From positions 62,001-126,000 of the forward strand of contig DASUNM010000005.1 of assembly GCA_036277115.1 (NCBI GenBank): DNA of 64,000 nt. The letters are read 5' to 3'. This DNA comes from Pyrinomonadaceae bacterium (GTDB lineage Bacteria; Acidobacteriota; Blastocatellia; Pyrinomonadales; Pyrinomonadaceae). The translations under genes and the position numbers were made by a program. This document shows, piece after piece, positions 33,650 to 41,562 of this stretch. The notes beneath the pieces are model-generated. The model did not search any database. It was not told where the DNA came from and was given only the letters and a program-made list of their open reading frames with translations. Positions within the stretch are counted from its first letter, which is position 1. The number at the start of each line of letters is the position of its first letter.

Positions 33650-34183
33650 CTATCCTTTACCGGATGAGCCAAGATCGTCCTGAGCATCTTCCATAAGTGC
33701 TTTCGCTTGCTTTTCAAGGCGAGCGCTTAGGTCACGAGCCTTTGCAAAATCGCTACTGCTAAGAAACGATATGACGGTGCTCAGCATGGCGCGGAGTAGC
33801 CGCTTTTTACGGCTATCTTCTTCCTTCCCAGCTTCTAGTCTGACAATCCTCGCTTTGAGTTGGGGAATGGTCTTGACTTGGGTCTCCAGGCGCTCAATTT
33901 TGCGAGACTGCCGCTCAATCTGCGACTCGAGGAATTTGATTTCTAATGAGCCTTGTCGCTTCTGCGACGCCGCCGAAAACCGTGCGACATAGTCACTTAA
34001 TTCTCGGCGTAGAACCGGAAAATGGCGAAGTGCTGACTTATTCGCGTAACCGTTACGTCGAGCGAACCCAGCAATAGTAACCTTCTCTCCTTGGCTCTTC
34101 AAAAGCTGGAAGTCATCCAAAAGTTGTTGCTCACGCGCACTGACAATGGGAGCAGAAGGTTGTGATGTCTTAGGTTGACCCAT
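33650..34183 (-). CDS. Coiled-coil accessory protein of the recombinase module (TnpC-like)
   Basis: 177 residues from the ATG at 34183, overlapping the end of the third recombinase by 14 bp; a TTG at 34204 is the alternative. The N-terminal third may bind DNA (VTIAGFARRNGYANKSALRH looks like a helix-turn-helix), and residues 85-140 form a coiled coil (EIKFLESQIERQSRKIERLE, TQVKTIPQLKARIVRLEAGK). In Tn554, TnpC is a small protein of this design that helps orient transposition, which makes it the closest known analogue. Assignment is by position and architecture, not by recognised sequence. Confidence 0.7.
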   Translation of the reverse strand: MGQPKTSQPSAPIVSAREQQLLDDFQLLKSQGEKVTIAGFARRNGYANKSALRHFPVLRRELSDYVARFSAASQKRQGSLEIKFLESQIERQSRKIERLETQVKTIPQLKARIVRLEAGKEEDSRKKRLLRAMLSTVISFLSSSDFAKARDLSARLEKQAKALMEDAQDDLGSSGKG

Positions 34184-36515
34184 TGAGAGATCTAGCAGTT
34201 TCAAGAAGTGACTTGTAATGATCTAGCTTTGCTTCCGTGTGGGACTTCCATCCCCATTGATCCTCCTGCATGCGACTAAGCTGAGACTCCATGACTTCTA
34301 TATCCGCCGTTAGTTGTTCAACAGAATCAGGCAGTAGCACTAGGTACTTGCATCCACAACCTAGCACCGGGTCGGTACCTTTTGGCAAGATTCCGATTGG
34401 GCAAGGATTCGCTGTGGGGCAAGGCCCTGAATTCGCTTGTAACAAACATCCGCCATAGCGGGTAACATTAAAAACGACCTTTTGCGAGGCGAGTTTGCCC
34501 GCCTCCTGAGGACTCATAGGAATATCGTCGACTATGTCAGCTTGGAGAACTCTTCGCTTCGCTTCTTCAAATGATAGTTGATTCGGCGGCACAGTTATGT
34601 TCTTGGCCTCCTCCCCCATCGCCTCAGTTTTCATCCTAGCTACGCCGTCAAAAATCATCCCTGTTGCGGCGCCTCTTCGCAGCGCTTCGGCCGTTCTGTG
34701 CCTCATCTTGTCTGTGCCGCCAGCGAGATAAAAGGTCGCGGCCATTCTTGTACTTCCCCCGCCAAGAATGTGACCAAGGTAGCGAGCAACATCTTGAACA
34801 GTTCCGCCGGCCTCCATCATGTGAGTGGAGTGGGTGTGACGTGCGTGATGCAGCTGGAAGCTCAATAAATCGTCGAGTTTGTGACGACGAAGCAAGTCAA
34901 CTTTCCCAGGTTGATTGGTATATAGATACTCTGCCAAAACCTTCGTTGTAAGGGCGATCGCGGAGCCAATGGACCGCCCAGGTATAATAAATAGTCGTTT
35001 CTGCGCGTCCTCAGATGCCAGAGGTCTGATTTCAGCGGTGAGTCCTTGAGCGGTTCGAATTGCATCTTCCGCCATTTCTCCAAAGCCATCCACGCAAGGG
35101 ACCCATTCTAGTAAGCCCTCATCACCCCAAGTCTTACGGCTTCGGAACTGGATTTCTACTATTCGCCGACCTGCGATCGACTGAACTTTCACCTTGGGTT
35201 CCGATTCAAGCTCGAGAATGGCACTCACGCGTCTTGCTGCGGCAAGTTGTAGTCTCAATGCCTGGGCTTTGATCGCGCGAGAAAGATAACGCGGCAAGGC
35301 TTCGCGAATTGCCATTATTCGCCTACTCTTAGTCTCTCCAATCGACCGACGAAGCCCAGCGGATATTCTTCGCGAAACTGAAATCTCTGTCAGGCCCACT
35401 TGAGCGCCAATCGCTGACGCCGGATGCATACGATTACCCTTCAACCCAAAGTAAAGAACGATACAAAGGCTTGTCGGGCTTGCTGGAGCGGAGAGATCGA
35501 CGTTCGCCAGAATAGTACGCACGTAATCACGATTCTTTGTTACTTCACTGAGGTTTTGGCCGGCCTGGCCGAATTGGCTACGTAGTTGAAGGACTTCGGC
35601 AGCAAGTGGAGCGCCGAGTCGGTGGGATAGAAACTTCGAAATGCGGCGCGTTACGTCTGGCGCCGAGTTCGGCGACAGGCCTCTCAATGTAGCGACATCC
35701 TTCGCTCTGTGTTCTCGAAAGCCGTTTAACCCGAAATAGCGTTCAGTATCAAAACTCACAAGCGGACGAAATTCTGCTTTTCGCAAGTCAAGTGACTGAA
35801 GGTGCCGTTTTATTGTTTCCAGTCCCTTTCGGTAGCGCCGCAGATCCTGTCGAAGGGCATATTCGATATTTGCTATTTGGTCGGGACTAAGAACCTTGTC
35901 GGGATTGGCCGAACCTACGGATCGGGTTTCACACTGTTTTAGAAGCTTTGATCGTTTCAACCGGACTGGCACTGTAGTGCCGTCGATTTCTTCGTAGAGA
36001 ATTGCCGCCATATTGAATGCACTAATGGCATTCCGGGCAAACTTGGGTCCATGCAGTTTTGACTCACGTTGGATCCGTTTGTTTTCACGATCGCTCAGTA
36101 CACGCCCAGCTTTTGTCGCTGCCTCGTGCAGCGTGTCGCGATATCGAGTAATCTCTTGATCAATTCGACGCTGCAAAATCAGCTTATGTTCGTTCCTCAA
36201 ATCTGCCATCGAACCGCCATTAAAGTCTTCCAGCCATGTCGACATCTGTCGGAATGTTGAAACTAGGATTGCGCACCAGTTCGGAGATCTCCTTAAGCTT
36301 AGCCAACCATGACTCAGAGTGATTTTCACCGGCCTAACAAACCAAGCAGGCAGATCGCCAAATGAGACGCTCGTCCGATCCCCGATTGTGGGAGATATCA
36401 ACCATGAATCGTCGTCGAACATTACGAATTCGCCAGTGTGGTGGACATAAGGTTTACCACCGATAAAATCCAACGGAGCAGCTGTTAGATGTTGATGTTC
36501 GGTTGCAAGCGTCAT
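34170..36515 (-). CDS. Large tyrosine recombinase, third of trio
   Basis: 781 residues. The catalytic part is near residues 470-610: LHHARHTHSTHMMEAGG (HxxR-type with Arg and His), DVARYLGHILGGGSTRMAAT (LGH box) and the nearby Tyr in TFYLAGGTDKMR as nucleophile. About 450 residues before it are helical and unrecognised. After it comes a cysteine-rich stretch (CLLQANSGPCPTANPCPIG, later GCGC) and a coiled-coil tail. It starts 5 bp after the second recombinase. Such long recombinases with terminal Cys clusters occur in Tn554-type TnpB. The first catalytic Arg could not be pinpointed. Confidence 0.85.
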   Translation of the reverse strand: MTLATEHQHLTAAPLDFIGGKPYVHHTGEFVMFDDDSWLISPTIGDRTSVSFGDLPAWFVRPVKITLSHGWLSLRRSPNWCAILVSTFRQMSTWLEDFNGGSMADLRNEHKLILQRRIDQEITRYRDTLHEAATKAGRVLSDRENKRIQRESKLHGPKFARNAISAFNMAAILYEEIDGTTVPVRLKRSKLLKQCETRSVGSANPDKVLSPDQIANIEYALRQDLRRYRKGLETIKRHLQSLDLRKAEFRPLVSFDTERYFGLNGFREHRAKDVATLRGLSPNSAPDVTRRISKFLSHRLGAPLAAEVLQLRSQFGQAGQNLSEVTKNRDYVRTILANVDLSAPASPTSLCIVLYFGLKGNRMHPASAIGAQVGLTEISVSRRISAGLRRSIGETKSRRIMAIREALPRYLSRAIKAQALRLQLAAARRVSAILELESEPKVKVQSIAGRRIVEIQFRSRKTWGDEGLLEWVPCVDGFGEMAEDAIRTAQGLTAEIRPLASEDAQKRLFIIPGRSIGSAIALTTKVLAEYLYTNQPGKVDLLRRHKLDDLLSFQLHHARHTHSTHMMEAGGTVQDVARYLGHILGGGSTRMAATFYLAGGTDKMRHRTAEALRRGAATGMIFDGVARMKTEAMGEEAKNITVPPNQLSFEEAKRRVLQADIVDDIPMSPQEAGKLASQKVVFNVTRYGGCLLQANSGPCPTANPCPIGILPKGTDPVLGCGCKYLVLLPDSVEQLTADIEVMESQLSRMQEDQWGWKSHTEAKLDHYKSLLETARSLNGST

Positions 36516-36520
36516 CGTTG

Positions 36521-38056
36521 TTACGCCTGAGAAATAGCGTCGTCGATTCGATCAATTATTGCTTGATTGAGGGCAGCAAATTCGCGCAGGTTTTGCGCGT
36601 CACGAGTTAAGCCTAAATCGTTCTCCAGGTTGCTGGCATTACTCAAAGCTTCATCACGTTCTTGCACAAAAAACGACTTTCTAGAAATATGAATTCGAAA
36701 GAACGGACAGAGTCGACAATCTGAAGCGCGCCGACAAGAATAGTCTCCCGACACCGCCTGTTGACAATGACCACCGGGAACCTTCGCAGAGGCTGTCTGC
36801 GCGACCCCCTCATCTTGAGGGGATGCAATCTTGTTCGCTAATGAAATCCTGAACATCTCCGCGGAAGGCGCAAGGTAGGTGGCGATGTTTCTCAACCACT
36901 GCTCATGTGCCTCGTGTATGTAAAACTTCATCGTTGTATCGAACGTGAGATGCCGCGCAAATCGCATGACTGTCTCCGGATTACGCTCGTGGCGTGCGGC
37001 TTCGGTTATGGCTGCCCCGCGTAACGTCTTGAAGGGTAGGTGACATTTTTGAGGCGCCGGGTCTTGTTCAGATTTGGAAAAGGTATAAAGACACGGAATA
37101 CCGTCCGGATCGAGAAACTCAAAATATTTCTCATAGAATCTTTCGAGAGATTTGTTCAACCTCACGGTATCGAACCTGAAGAGTGTGTTTCTCCATGGGC
37201 CTCCGAGACATCGGATCATCATCAGTGGTTCCCCAGACCTTAAAGATGTGCGGTACTGCGACATCACCTTTTGGGCCAGTTCAAAACATGATCCGATGCT
37301 CGAGGTGAGGGCGACTTCGGATGGTTCCTTGTTTGGCGGTCTTAGCAAAAGCCGATCGCCCCGGAGATCACCAATTTTCATGTGATTAAATTCGACCGGA
37401 CGCACGGCTAGGTCTATTCCGAGAAGGATGGAAAACGGCAATAACGGAAAGCACGATTGACCATTGATCAACACCTCAGGATCTGTTTGCAGTAGCTCCT
37501 GACATTCTTCGTATTCGAGTCGGACAGCTTTTCGAAGCTGAATCAATCTCTCTGGCGGAATGGCATTTGCTCTCATCAACTCGAGCTTGCGAGCAGCACT
37601 GCCCTTAAAGGCAGCACGATGACGTTGGCGAGCGGCATGAGCGTCTCGTAAGCTAATTCTGCCGCCATCCGCTAGCCAGTCGATGAATTGAAGCAACAGA
37701 CTTCCGTAAAATCGACGACTCTCCTCCGTCAGTTTTGTTCCTTTGCATGATTGCGTAGCTTTCAACCATTCTGTGTAGGCTGCAAACGTCTCTGATGTAA
37801 GACTGGGTCGATCATGAGAAGCAGAGAAAGAAAGGAGCCGTTGAATGGCATGACAGTAACCCTGAAGAGTTCTACTCGTCCAATGAGGACCGCGATCAAT
37901 TAGAAACGCGCGAATGTCGTGCGAGAATGGAGTCGAACCGAACTCAAACTTGATCAAAAAAACTTTGTCGCGAACATTTATCTCAGCCTGGAGAGTAAAA
38001 GACCGAATCTCGACTCGACAAAGATCGGTTGTGAGGAATTCACAGTTGGTCGTCAT
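36521..38056 (-). CDS. Tyrosine recombinase, second of trio
   Basis: 511 residues. An N-terminal core-binding part (DIRAFLIDRGPHWTSRTLQG) is followed by the catalytic domain with Arg in LGIDLAVRPVEFNHMK, a KTLRGAAITEAARHE segment where HxxR is usual (the His is replaced), FARHLTFDTTMKFYIHEAHE with His and the likely Tyr nucleophile, and a C-terminal cysteine cluster (GGHCQQAV, then CRRASDCRLCPFF). The replaced first His is worth noting. It starts 6 bp after the first recombinase. Confidence 0.87.
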   Translation of the reverse strand: MTTNCEFLTTDLCRVEIRSFTLQAEINVRDKVFLIKFEFGSTPFSHDIRAFLIDRGPHWTSRTLQGYCHAIQRLLSFSASHDRPSLTSETFAAYTEWLKATQSCKGTKLTEESRRFYGSLLLQFIDWLADGGRISLRDAHAARQRHRAAFKGSAARKLELMRANAIPPERLIQLRKAVRLEYEECQELLQTDPEVLINGQSCFPLLPFSILLGIDLAVRPVEFNHMKIGDLRGDRLLLRPPNKEPSEVALTSSIGSCFELAQKVMSQYRTSLRSGEPLMMIRCLGGPWRNTLFRFDTVRLNKSLERFYEKYFEFLDPDGIPCLYTFSKSEQDPAPQKCHLPFKTLRGAAITEAARHERNPETVMRFARHLTFDTTMKFYIHEAHEQWLRNIATYLAPSAEMFRISLANKIASPQDEGVAQTASAKVPGGHCQQAVSGDYSCRRASDCRLCPFFRIHISRKSFFVQERDEALSNASNLENDLGLTRDAQNLREFAALNQAIIDRIDDAISQA

Positions 38057-38062
38057 GATGAA

Positions 38063-39361
38063 TCACACTAGGTTGTCACTGTAAGCTTTTGTCATTTCGG
38101 CAGTTCGGGTGCTTTCCAGCTTTGAGAGAAAATCGACGTAGCGTCTCCTGTATACTTTTCCGTACAAATCTGTGGTTTCTGGTTTTTTGTGACCAAGATG
38201 TCGTTGTCGTATGTCCCGGGGAACCCCCCAATCCTCGAAGAGGGACTCAACCGTGTGACGAACTGCATGTGGATGTGCGGTGAATTGCTCCTCCGTGAAT
38301 TCTCCACCAAAGATCGGAAACCTTGTGTTTAGGCTTTCAAATAGGCTATCCAACCCGTTCACGGTCAGCGGTCCACCATCACGGTTTGTTAAGAACATGT
38401 GATGGGACGTGTTGCCTGACCGTTTCCACTTATCGATTAACAGCGAACGACTTCGCACCCAGTTTTGCCAAGCGACAATTATTCTCGGATCCCAACCGAT
38501 GAAAATCGTGCGAGGGCCAGTCTTTGCTGTGCCAAGCCTCTGGGTCTCATTCCTTGGTCTCAAACAAACCCAAAGGTCCTCACCGTAAAAGCGTATGTCC
38601 TCATCCATGATTAGCGGAACTTCGCTGCGGCGCATGCCAGATCCGAGCATCAAAGCCCACAACATCTGTTGCCGGTGAAACCACGCGCGTTTATCTTTGT
38701 AAGTTTGTTGGGCAGCTTTCCAATTGACACTCTTCCGCGATGACCAACCACGCTTGGGTCCAAAGGGATGCTCCGAGAGAATAAAAGGCTTCTTAGGACG
38801 TGCTTCAGAGGTCAGGTAACTCCATATGGCTTCGACTTCGTTCGGCTCGAATACGTGGTTGAATTTCAGTTTTCGCCGCCCGCGCGGAACACCGATATTG
38901 AAGTAATCGGGCAGGGCTTTCGATGCGTTTTGCCACTGCGACTTGGTTCTGTAACTGTGTCGGCACGCTTCCGACTGAATAAGGCCCCACCAGGCACAAA
39001 GAAAGCCAACCTCTCCTAGCATGTGTGACGCACGCGCGTAATGGAGCGGCCGAGTTGGGTTATTGTCTATTCCGGTTTCTGACTGTCTTACGCGCCAGAA
39101 CAACTCATTTCGAAAATGCAGAATGAATGGCTTGAGCGTTCCTTCGGTAAAATCGAAAAAATTGAGTCCGTTGCGCTCGAGAAATCGGAAGAATGGAACC
39201 AAGGAGTACGCTTTGTCGGCAAGCGTAGCATCCTCTAACATCAGATTTGATCTGAGATAATTGTTCGCAGCAATTACCGGATGAGGTCCATCCCATAGTT
39301 CGTAAACAGTTCTTTCCCAGAACGGACAGTAGGTGCGAATTACTTGAATTCCTGAACCCAT
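38063..39361 (-). CDS. Tyrosine recombinase, first of trio
   Basis: 432 residues with an intact catalytic set: Arg in LMLGSGMRRSEVPLIM, HAVRHTVESLFEDWG (HxxR), RQRHLGHKKPETTDLYGKVY with the LGH box and the Tyr nucleophile. The N-terminal half (PHPVIAANNYLRSNLMLEDA) is the SAM-like core-binding region. It is the first gene of the reverse-strand run and the most canonical of the three recombinases. Its promoter must be in the 228-bp gap shared with the divergent SIR2 operon at 39590. Confidence 0.93.
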   Translation of the reverse strand: MGSGIQVIRTYCPFWERTVYELWDGPHPVIAANNYLRSNLMLEDATLADKAYSLVPFFRFLERNGLNFFDFTEGTLKPFILHFRNELFWRVRQSETGIDNNPTRPLHYARASHMLGEVGFLCAWWGLIQSEACRHSYRTKSQWQNASKALPDYFNIGVPRGRRKLKFNHVFEPNEVEAIWSYLTSEARPKKPFILSEHPFGPKRGWSSRKSVNWKAAQQTYKDKRAWFHRQQMLWALMLGSGMRRSEVPLIMDEDIRFYGEDLWVCLRPRNETQRLGTAKTGPRTIFIGWDPRIIVAWQNWVRSRSLLIDKWKRSGNTSHHMFLTNRDGGPLTVNGLDSLFESLNTRFPIFGGEFTEEQFTAHPHAVRHTVESLFEDWGVPRDIRQRHLGHKKPETTDLYGKVYRRRYVDFLSKLESTRTAEMTKAYSDNLV

Positions 39362-39589
39362 ATGCTTATATTCGCGACGACTCTCGCAAGCCTGATAGAC
39401 TTCGCGAACCGTTTCAGGAGCCCTAGGGAGATTTCGGCAGGAACGCCTCGGATTTTAGAATGAACATGGCTAGGCGAGAAGAAATAGGGTGTTTTTTATT
39501 TGGAAGCTTGCTGTTAACGGCCACGATCTTGGCAGGTGACAACCCTGATTTCCCGGTTCTCTACACACGCCTGAAATTCAAGGAAGACA

Positions 39590-40975
39590 GTGCCTTTACC
39601 CCCAGAACTGCTACAAGCAATATCCTCACCTGCCGGCGGTCAGGTGGCACTGATTCTTGGGGCTGGCTGCTCTGTTGAATATCCGACTAACATACCGATC
39701 TCTCGAGACCTATCACTTGAGGTTCATCGACGACTTGTTGCCGATTCAATACTCAACGAGGGCGAGTGTGCAAATCCTGAAGACCTTTCGGTCCTATGCG
39801 ATAAGGTGTTTGACAAGACTCGGCTCCAAAAACCGGTTGTCGATCGAATACTCTCCATATCTGATTTCAAAGTAGCTCCACCCAATGACGGCTATCTAAT
39901 CACCGCTGCATTGCTTGCTGAGGGGGCGATTTCGTCTGTCGTCACCCTGAATTTTGACGTGGCGCTTACAACTGCGCTTTCGCAGCTGGGACTTGGCTCT
40001 GTTGTTGGCGTGATTGAACGGCCCGAGGACTTGCAACTGCCCCATACCAAGCTCGTCAATGTTTATTACTTGCACAGAAACGCGAACTCTCCGGACCCTG
40101 AATTGTGGGTTTTGCGCACTTCTGTGCTCGAGGAGGACTGGAGAAATCATTGGGAAGCTCTCATCGCCGTCAGGGTGCTGACAGCCCCCGTCGTTGTCTT
40201 TGCGGGTTTAGGGACGCCCATAGCAGTCTTACTCGAGAGCAGTCGTCTAATTCGAGAAGCTCTCCCAATGCCGACCGTCGTTTATCAGGTAGGTCCCGGA
40301 GCACGCGTAGGATCGCGTTTTGCATTAGAAGCTGGTGTCGATGCACAACATTACATCCAGCTCGGGTGGGGTGAATTCATGACTGAGCTGGCAAAACGGT
40401 TGACAGTCGAATTCCGTAGTAAACTTGACCAATCGCTTCGCGAGAAAACCGAAGAAGAACAGCTACCAGCCGAGAATTCAGGGGACCTTGTGAATCAGAT
40501 CATGAATCTTGATTTTGTCACGCAGGGCATTCTTCGGGCGCATGTTCTACTCGCCAGCAAACCGTATGAGCCCGCAAGCGATGATGCGTTTCGACTCATC
40601 GGGGATCTATTGTTAGCGATCGCCATGATCGCGAGAATCTCAGCTTCGTCCGCTGTCATTTTGAAAAATGGTATGGTGGAATTTCGAAGAGATCATCGGA
40701 CCGTAGCTAGATATATTCTAGCCTCCGGTCGAGGTCATCGTGGAAGGGCGGCAGTGGAAGCGCAGCTGAGATCCCGACGACAGCGTGTTGACGAGATGGA
40801 AGCTAATGGCGTTTTAGTCGCCGGAACCTCAGAGCCCATTGAATTGCCAACCTTACCGAAAGACATTGCGCGAGGCGATATACCTTTTGATGATCTAATC
40901 GCGCCTGACACTCCTATGTACCACGTGAGTGTTATTCGAAGCGCGCCTGAAACCATTGGAGATATAGTTCCATGA
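39590..40975 (+). CDS. SIR2-like protein, first gene of a four-gene operon
   Basis: 461 residues from a GTG with AAGGA 5 nt upstream. The SIR2-like nucleotide site is GQVALILGAGCSVEYPTNIP near 17-36; VVTLNFDVALTTAL has the Asn/Asp of the family, with a His in VYYLHRNAN and VVFAGLGTPIAVLLESS later. The catalytic His region is less canonical than in the 31861-33639 protein. The C-terminal part is helical. It overlaps the next gene by 4 bp (ATGA), so the four proteins are made together. As with other SIR2 effectors it may consume NAD+ or cleave another nucleotide; this is inference. Confidence 0.8.
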   Translation: MPLPPELLQAISSPAGGQVALILGAGCSVEYPTNIPISRDLSLEVHRRLVADSILNEGECANPEDLSVLCDKVFDKTRLQKPVVDRILSISDFKVAPPNDGYLITAALLAEGAISSVVTLNFDVALTTALSQLGLGSVVGVIERPEDLQLPHTKLVNVYYLHRNANSPDPELWVLRTSVLEEDWRNHWEALIAVRVLTAPVVVFAGLGTPIAVLLESSRLIREALPMPTVVYQVGPGARVGSRFALEAGVDAQHYIQLGWGEFMTELAKRLTVEFRSKLDQSLREKTEEEQLPAENSGDLVNQIMNLDFVTQGILRAHVLLASKPYEPASDDAFRLIGDLLLAIAMIARISASSAVILKNGMVEFRRDHRTVARYILASGRGHRGRAAVEAQLRSRRQRVDEMEANGVLVAGTSEPIELPTLPKDIARGDIPFDDLIAPDTPMYHVSVIRSAPETIGDIVP

Positions 40976-41562
40976 CGGATGGATCTAGCGCATTCTCAAC
41001 CAGTGATCTACTGGCGGCAGCGACTCAAACGCTGGCTACAGGAGGCTACCAACAGATCCAGAAATTTCCCGATTGGGATACTTCTTCCTCACGACTCTTT
41101 GAGGACCCATACAATATCGTTGGTGTCGTTGTGTATGCCACATGCAGGGAACTTCTAGATGAGTGGACTGACAGACAAGGCTCGCTAGTTGACGTTATCT
41201 CGGGCGAAGTCGGTCGCATTGAATCAAAGTCTTGGGATGGGTATCTCATCCTCTTGACGCCCAGTATCCTCACTTCCGAGTCTGCGGAGATAGATGAGAT
41301 TAGACGTGACACAACGCGAATAAGAAAGTTCGTCGCCACTGGTAGTGATCTACAACAATCGAGTGACGTGGAACGCGTGTTACGGTCGCTATTACCACTC
41401 TCCGACGAGCGTAATCTGATTCCACAAGAGTCTGCGCTCGATCTTCTGCCTGAACTACTGGCTAATCAGGGAATTTCCGAACACGTCACACAAATTCTTG
41501 TTAATGCCTTCGCTGAACAATTGCCTCTATTAGAACAGCTGCATGAGAGAACGGATGAATAA
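40972..41562 (+). CDS. Small unknown protein, second gene of the SIR2-ATPase-HEPN operon
   Basis: 196 residues. Mixed alpha/beta: LFEDPYNIVGVVVYATCREL, then KSWDGYLILLTPSILTSESA, a strand-like stretch, and helices to the end (LLPELLANQGISEHVTQILV). No known motif. It overlaps the SIR2-like gene by 4 bp and abuts the ATPase gene with no spacer (stop 41560-41562, next ATG 41563). Small middle proteins between an effector and a Rad50-like ATPase are a feature of ABC-three-component systems, and this may be such a middle component. I did not recognise its family. Confidence 0.7.
   Translation: MTDGSSAFSTSDLLAAATQTLATGGYQQIQKFPDWDTSSSRLFEDPYNIVGVVVYATCRELLDEWTDRQGSLVDVISGEVGRIESKSWDGYLILLTPSILTSESAEIDEIRRDTTRIRKFVATGSDLQQSSDVERVLRSLLPLSDERNLIPQESALDLLPELLANQGISEHVTQILVNAFAEQLPLLEQLHERTDE

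Larger units (their letters stand above)
33650..39361 (-). mobile_element. Three-tyrosine-recombinase module (RIT / Tn554-like)
   Basis: Four co-directed genes with gaps of 5-6 bp or overlaps: recombinases of 432, 511 and 781 residues and a 177-residue coiled-coil protein. Trios of tyrosine recombinases mark RIT elements, and two large recombinases plus a small coiled-coil third protein mark Tn554-type transposons; this one combines both traits. The genes of the SIR2 protein and nuclease-sigma fusion continue on the same strand. Direct repeats TTCGCGA at 39371 and 39401, next to the first recombinase start, could be recombinase arm sites. Element ends were not found, so boundaries are those of the genes. 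Confidence 0.75.

Noticed and set aside
39460-39678. 72-codon frame before the SIR2 operon
   Set aside because: It runs into the SIR2-like gene in another frame, and its second half is out-of-frame SIR2 coding sequence; the hydrophobic part is short.
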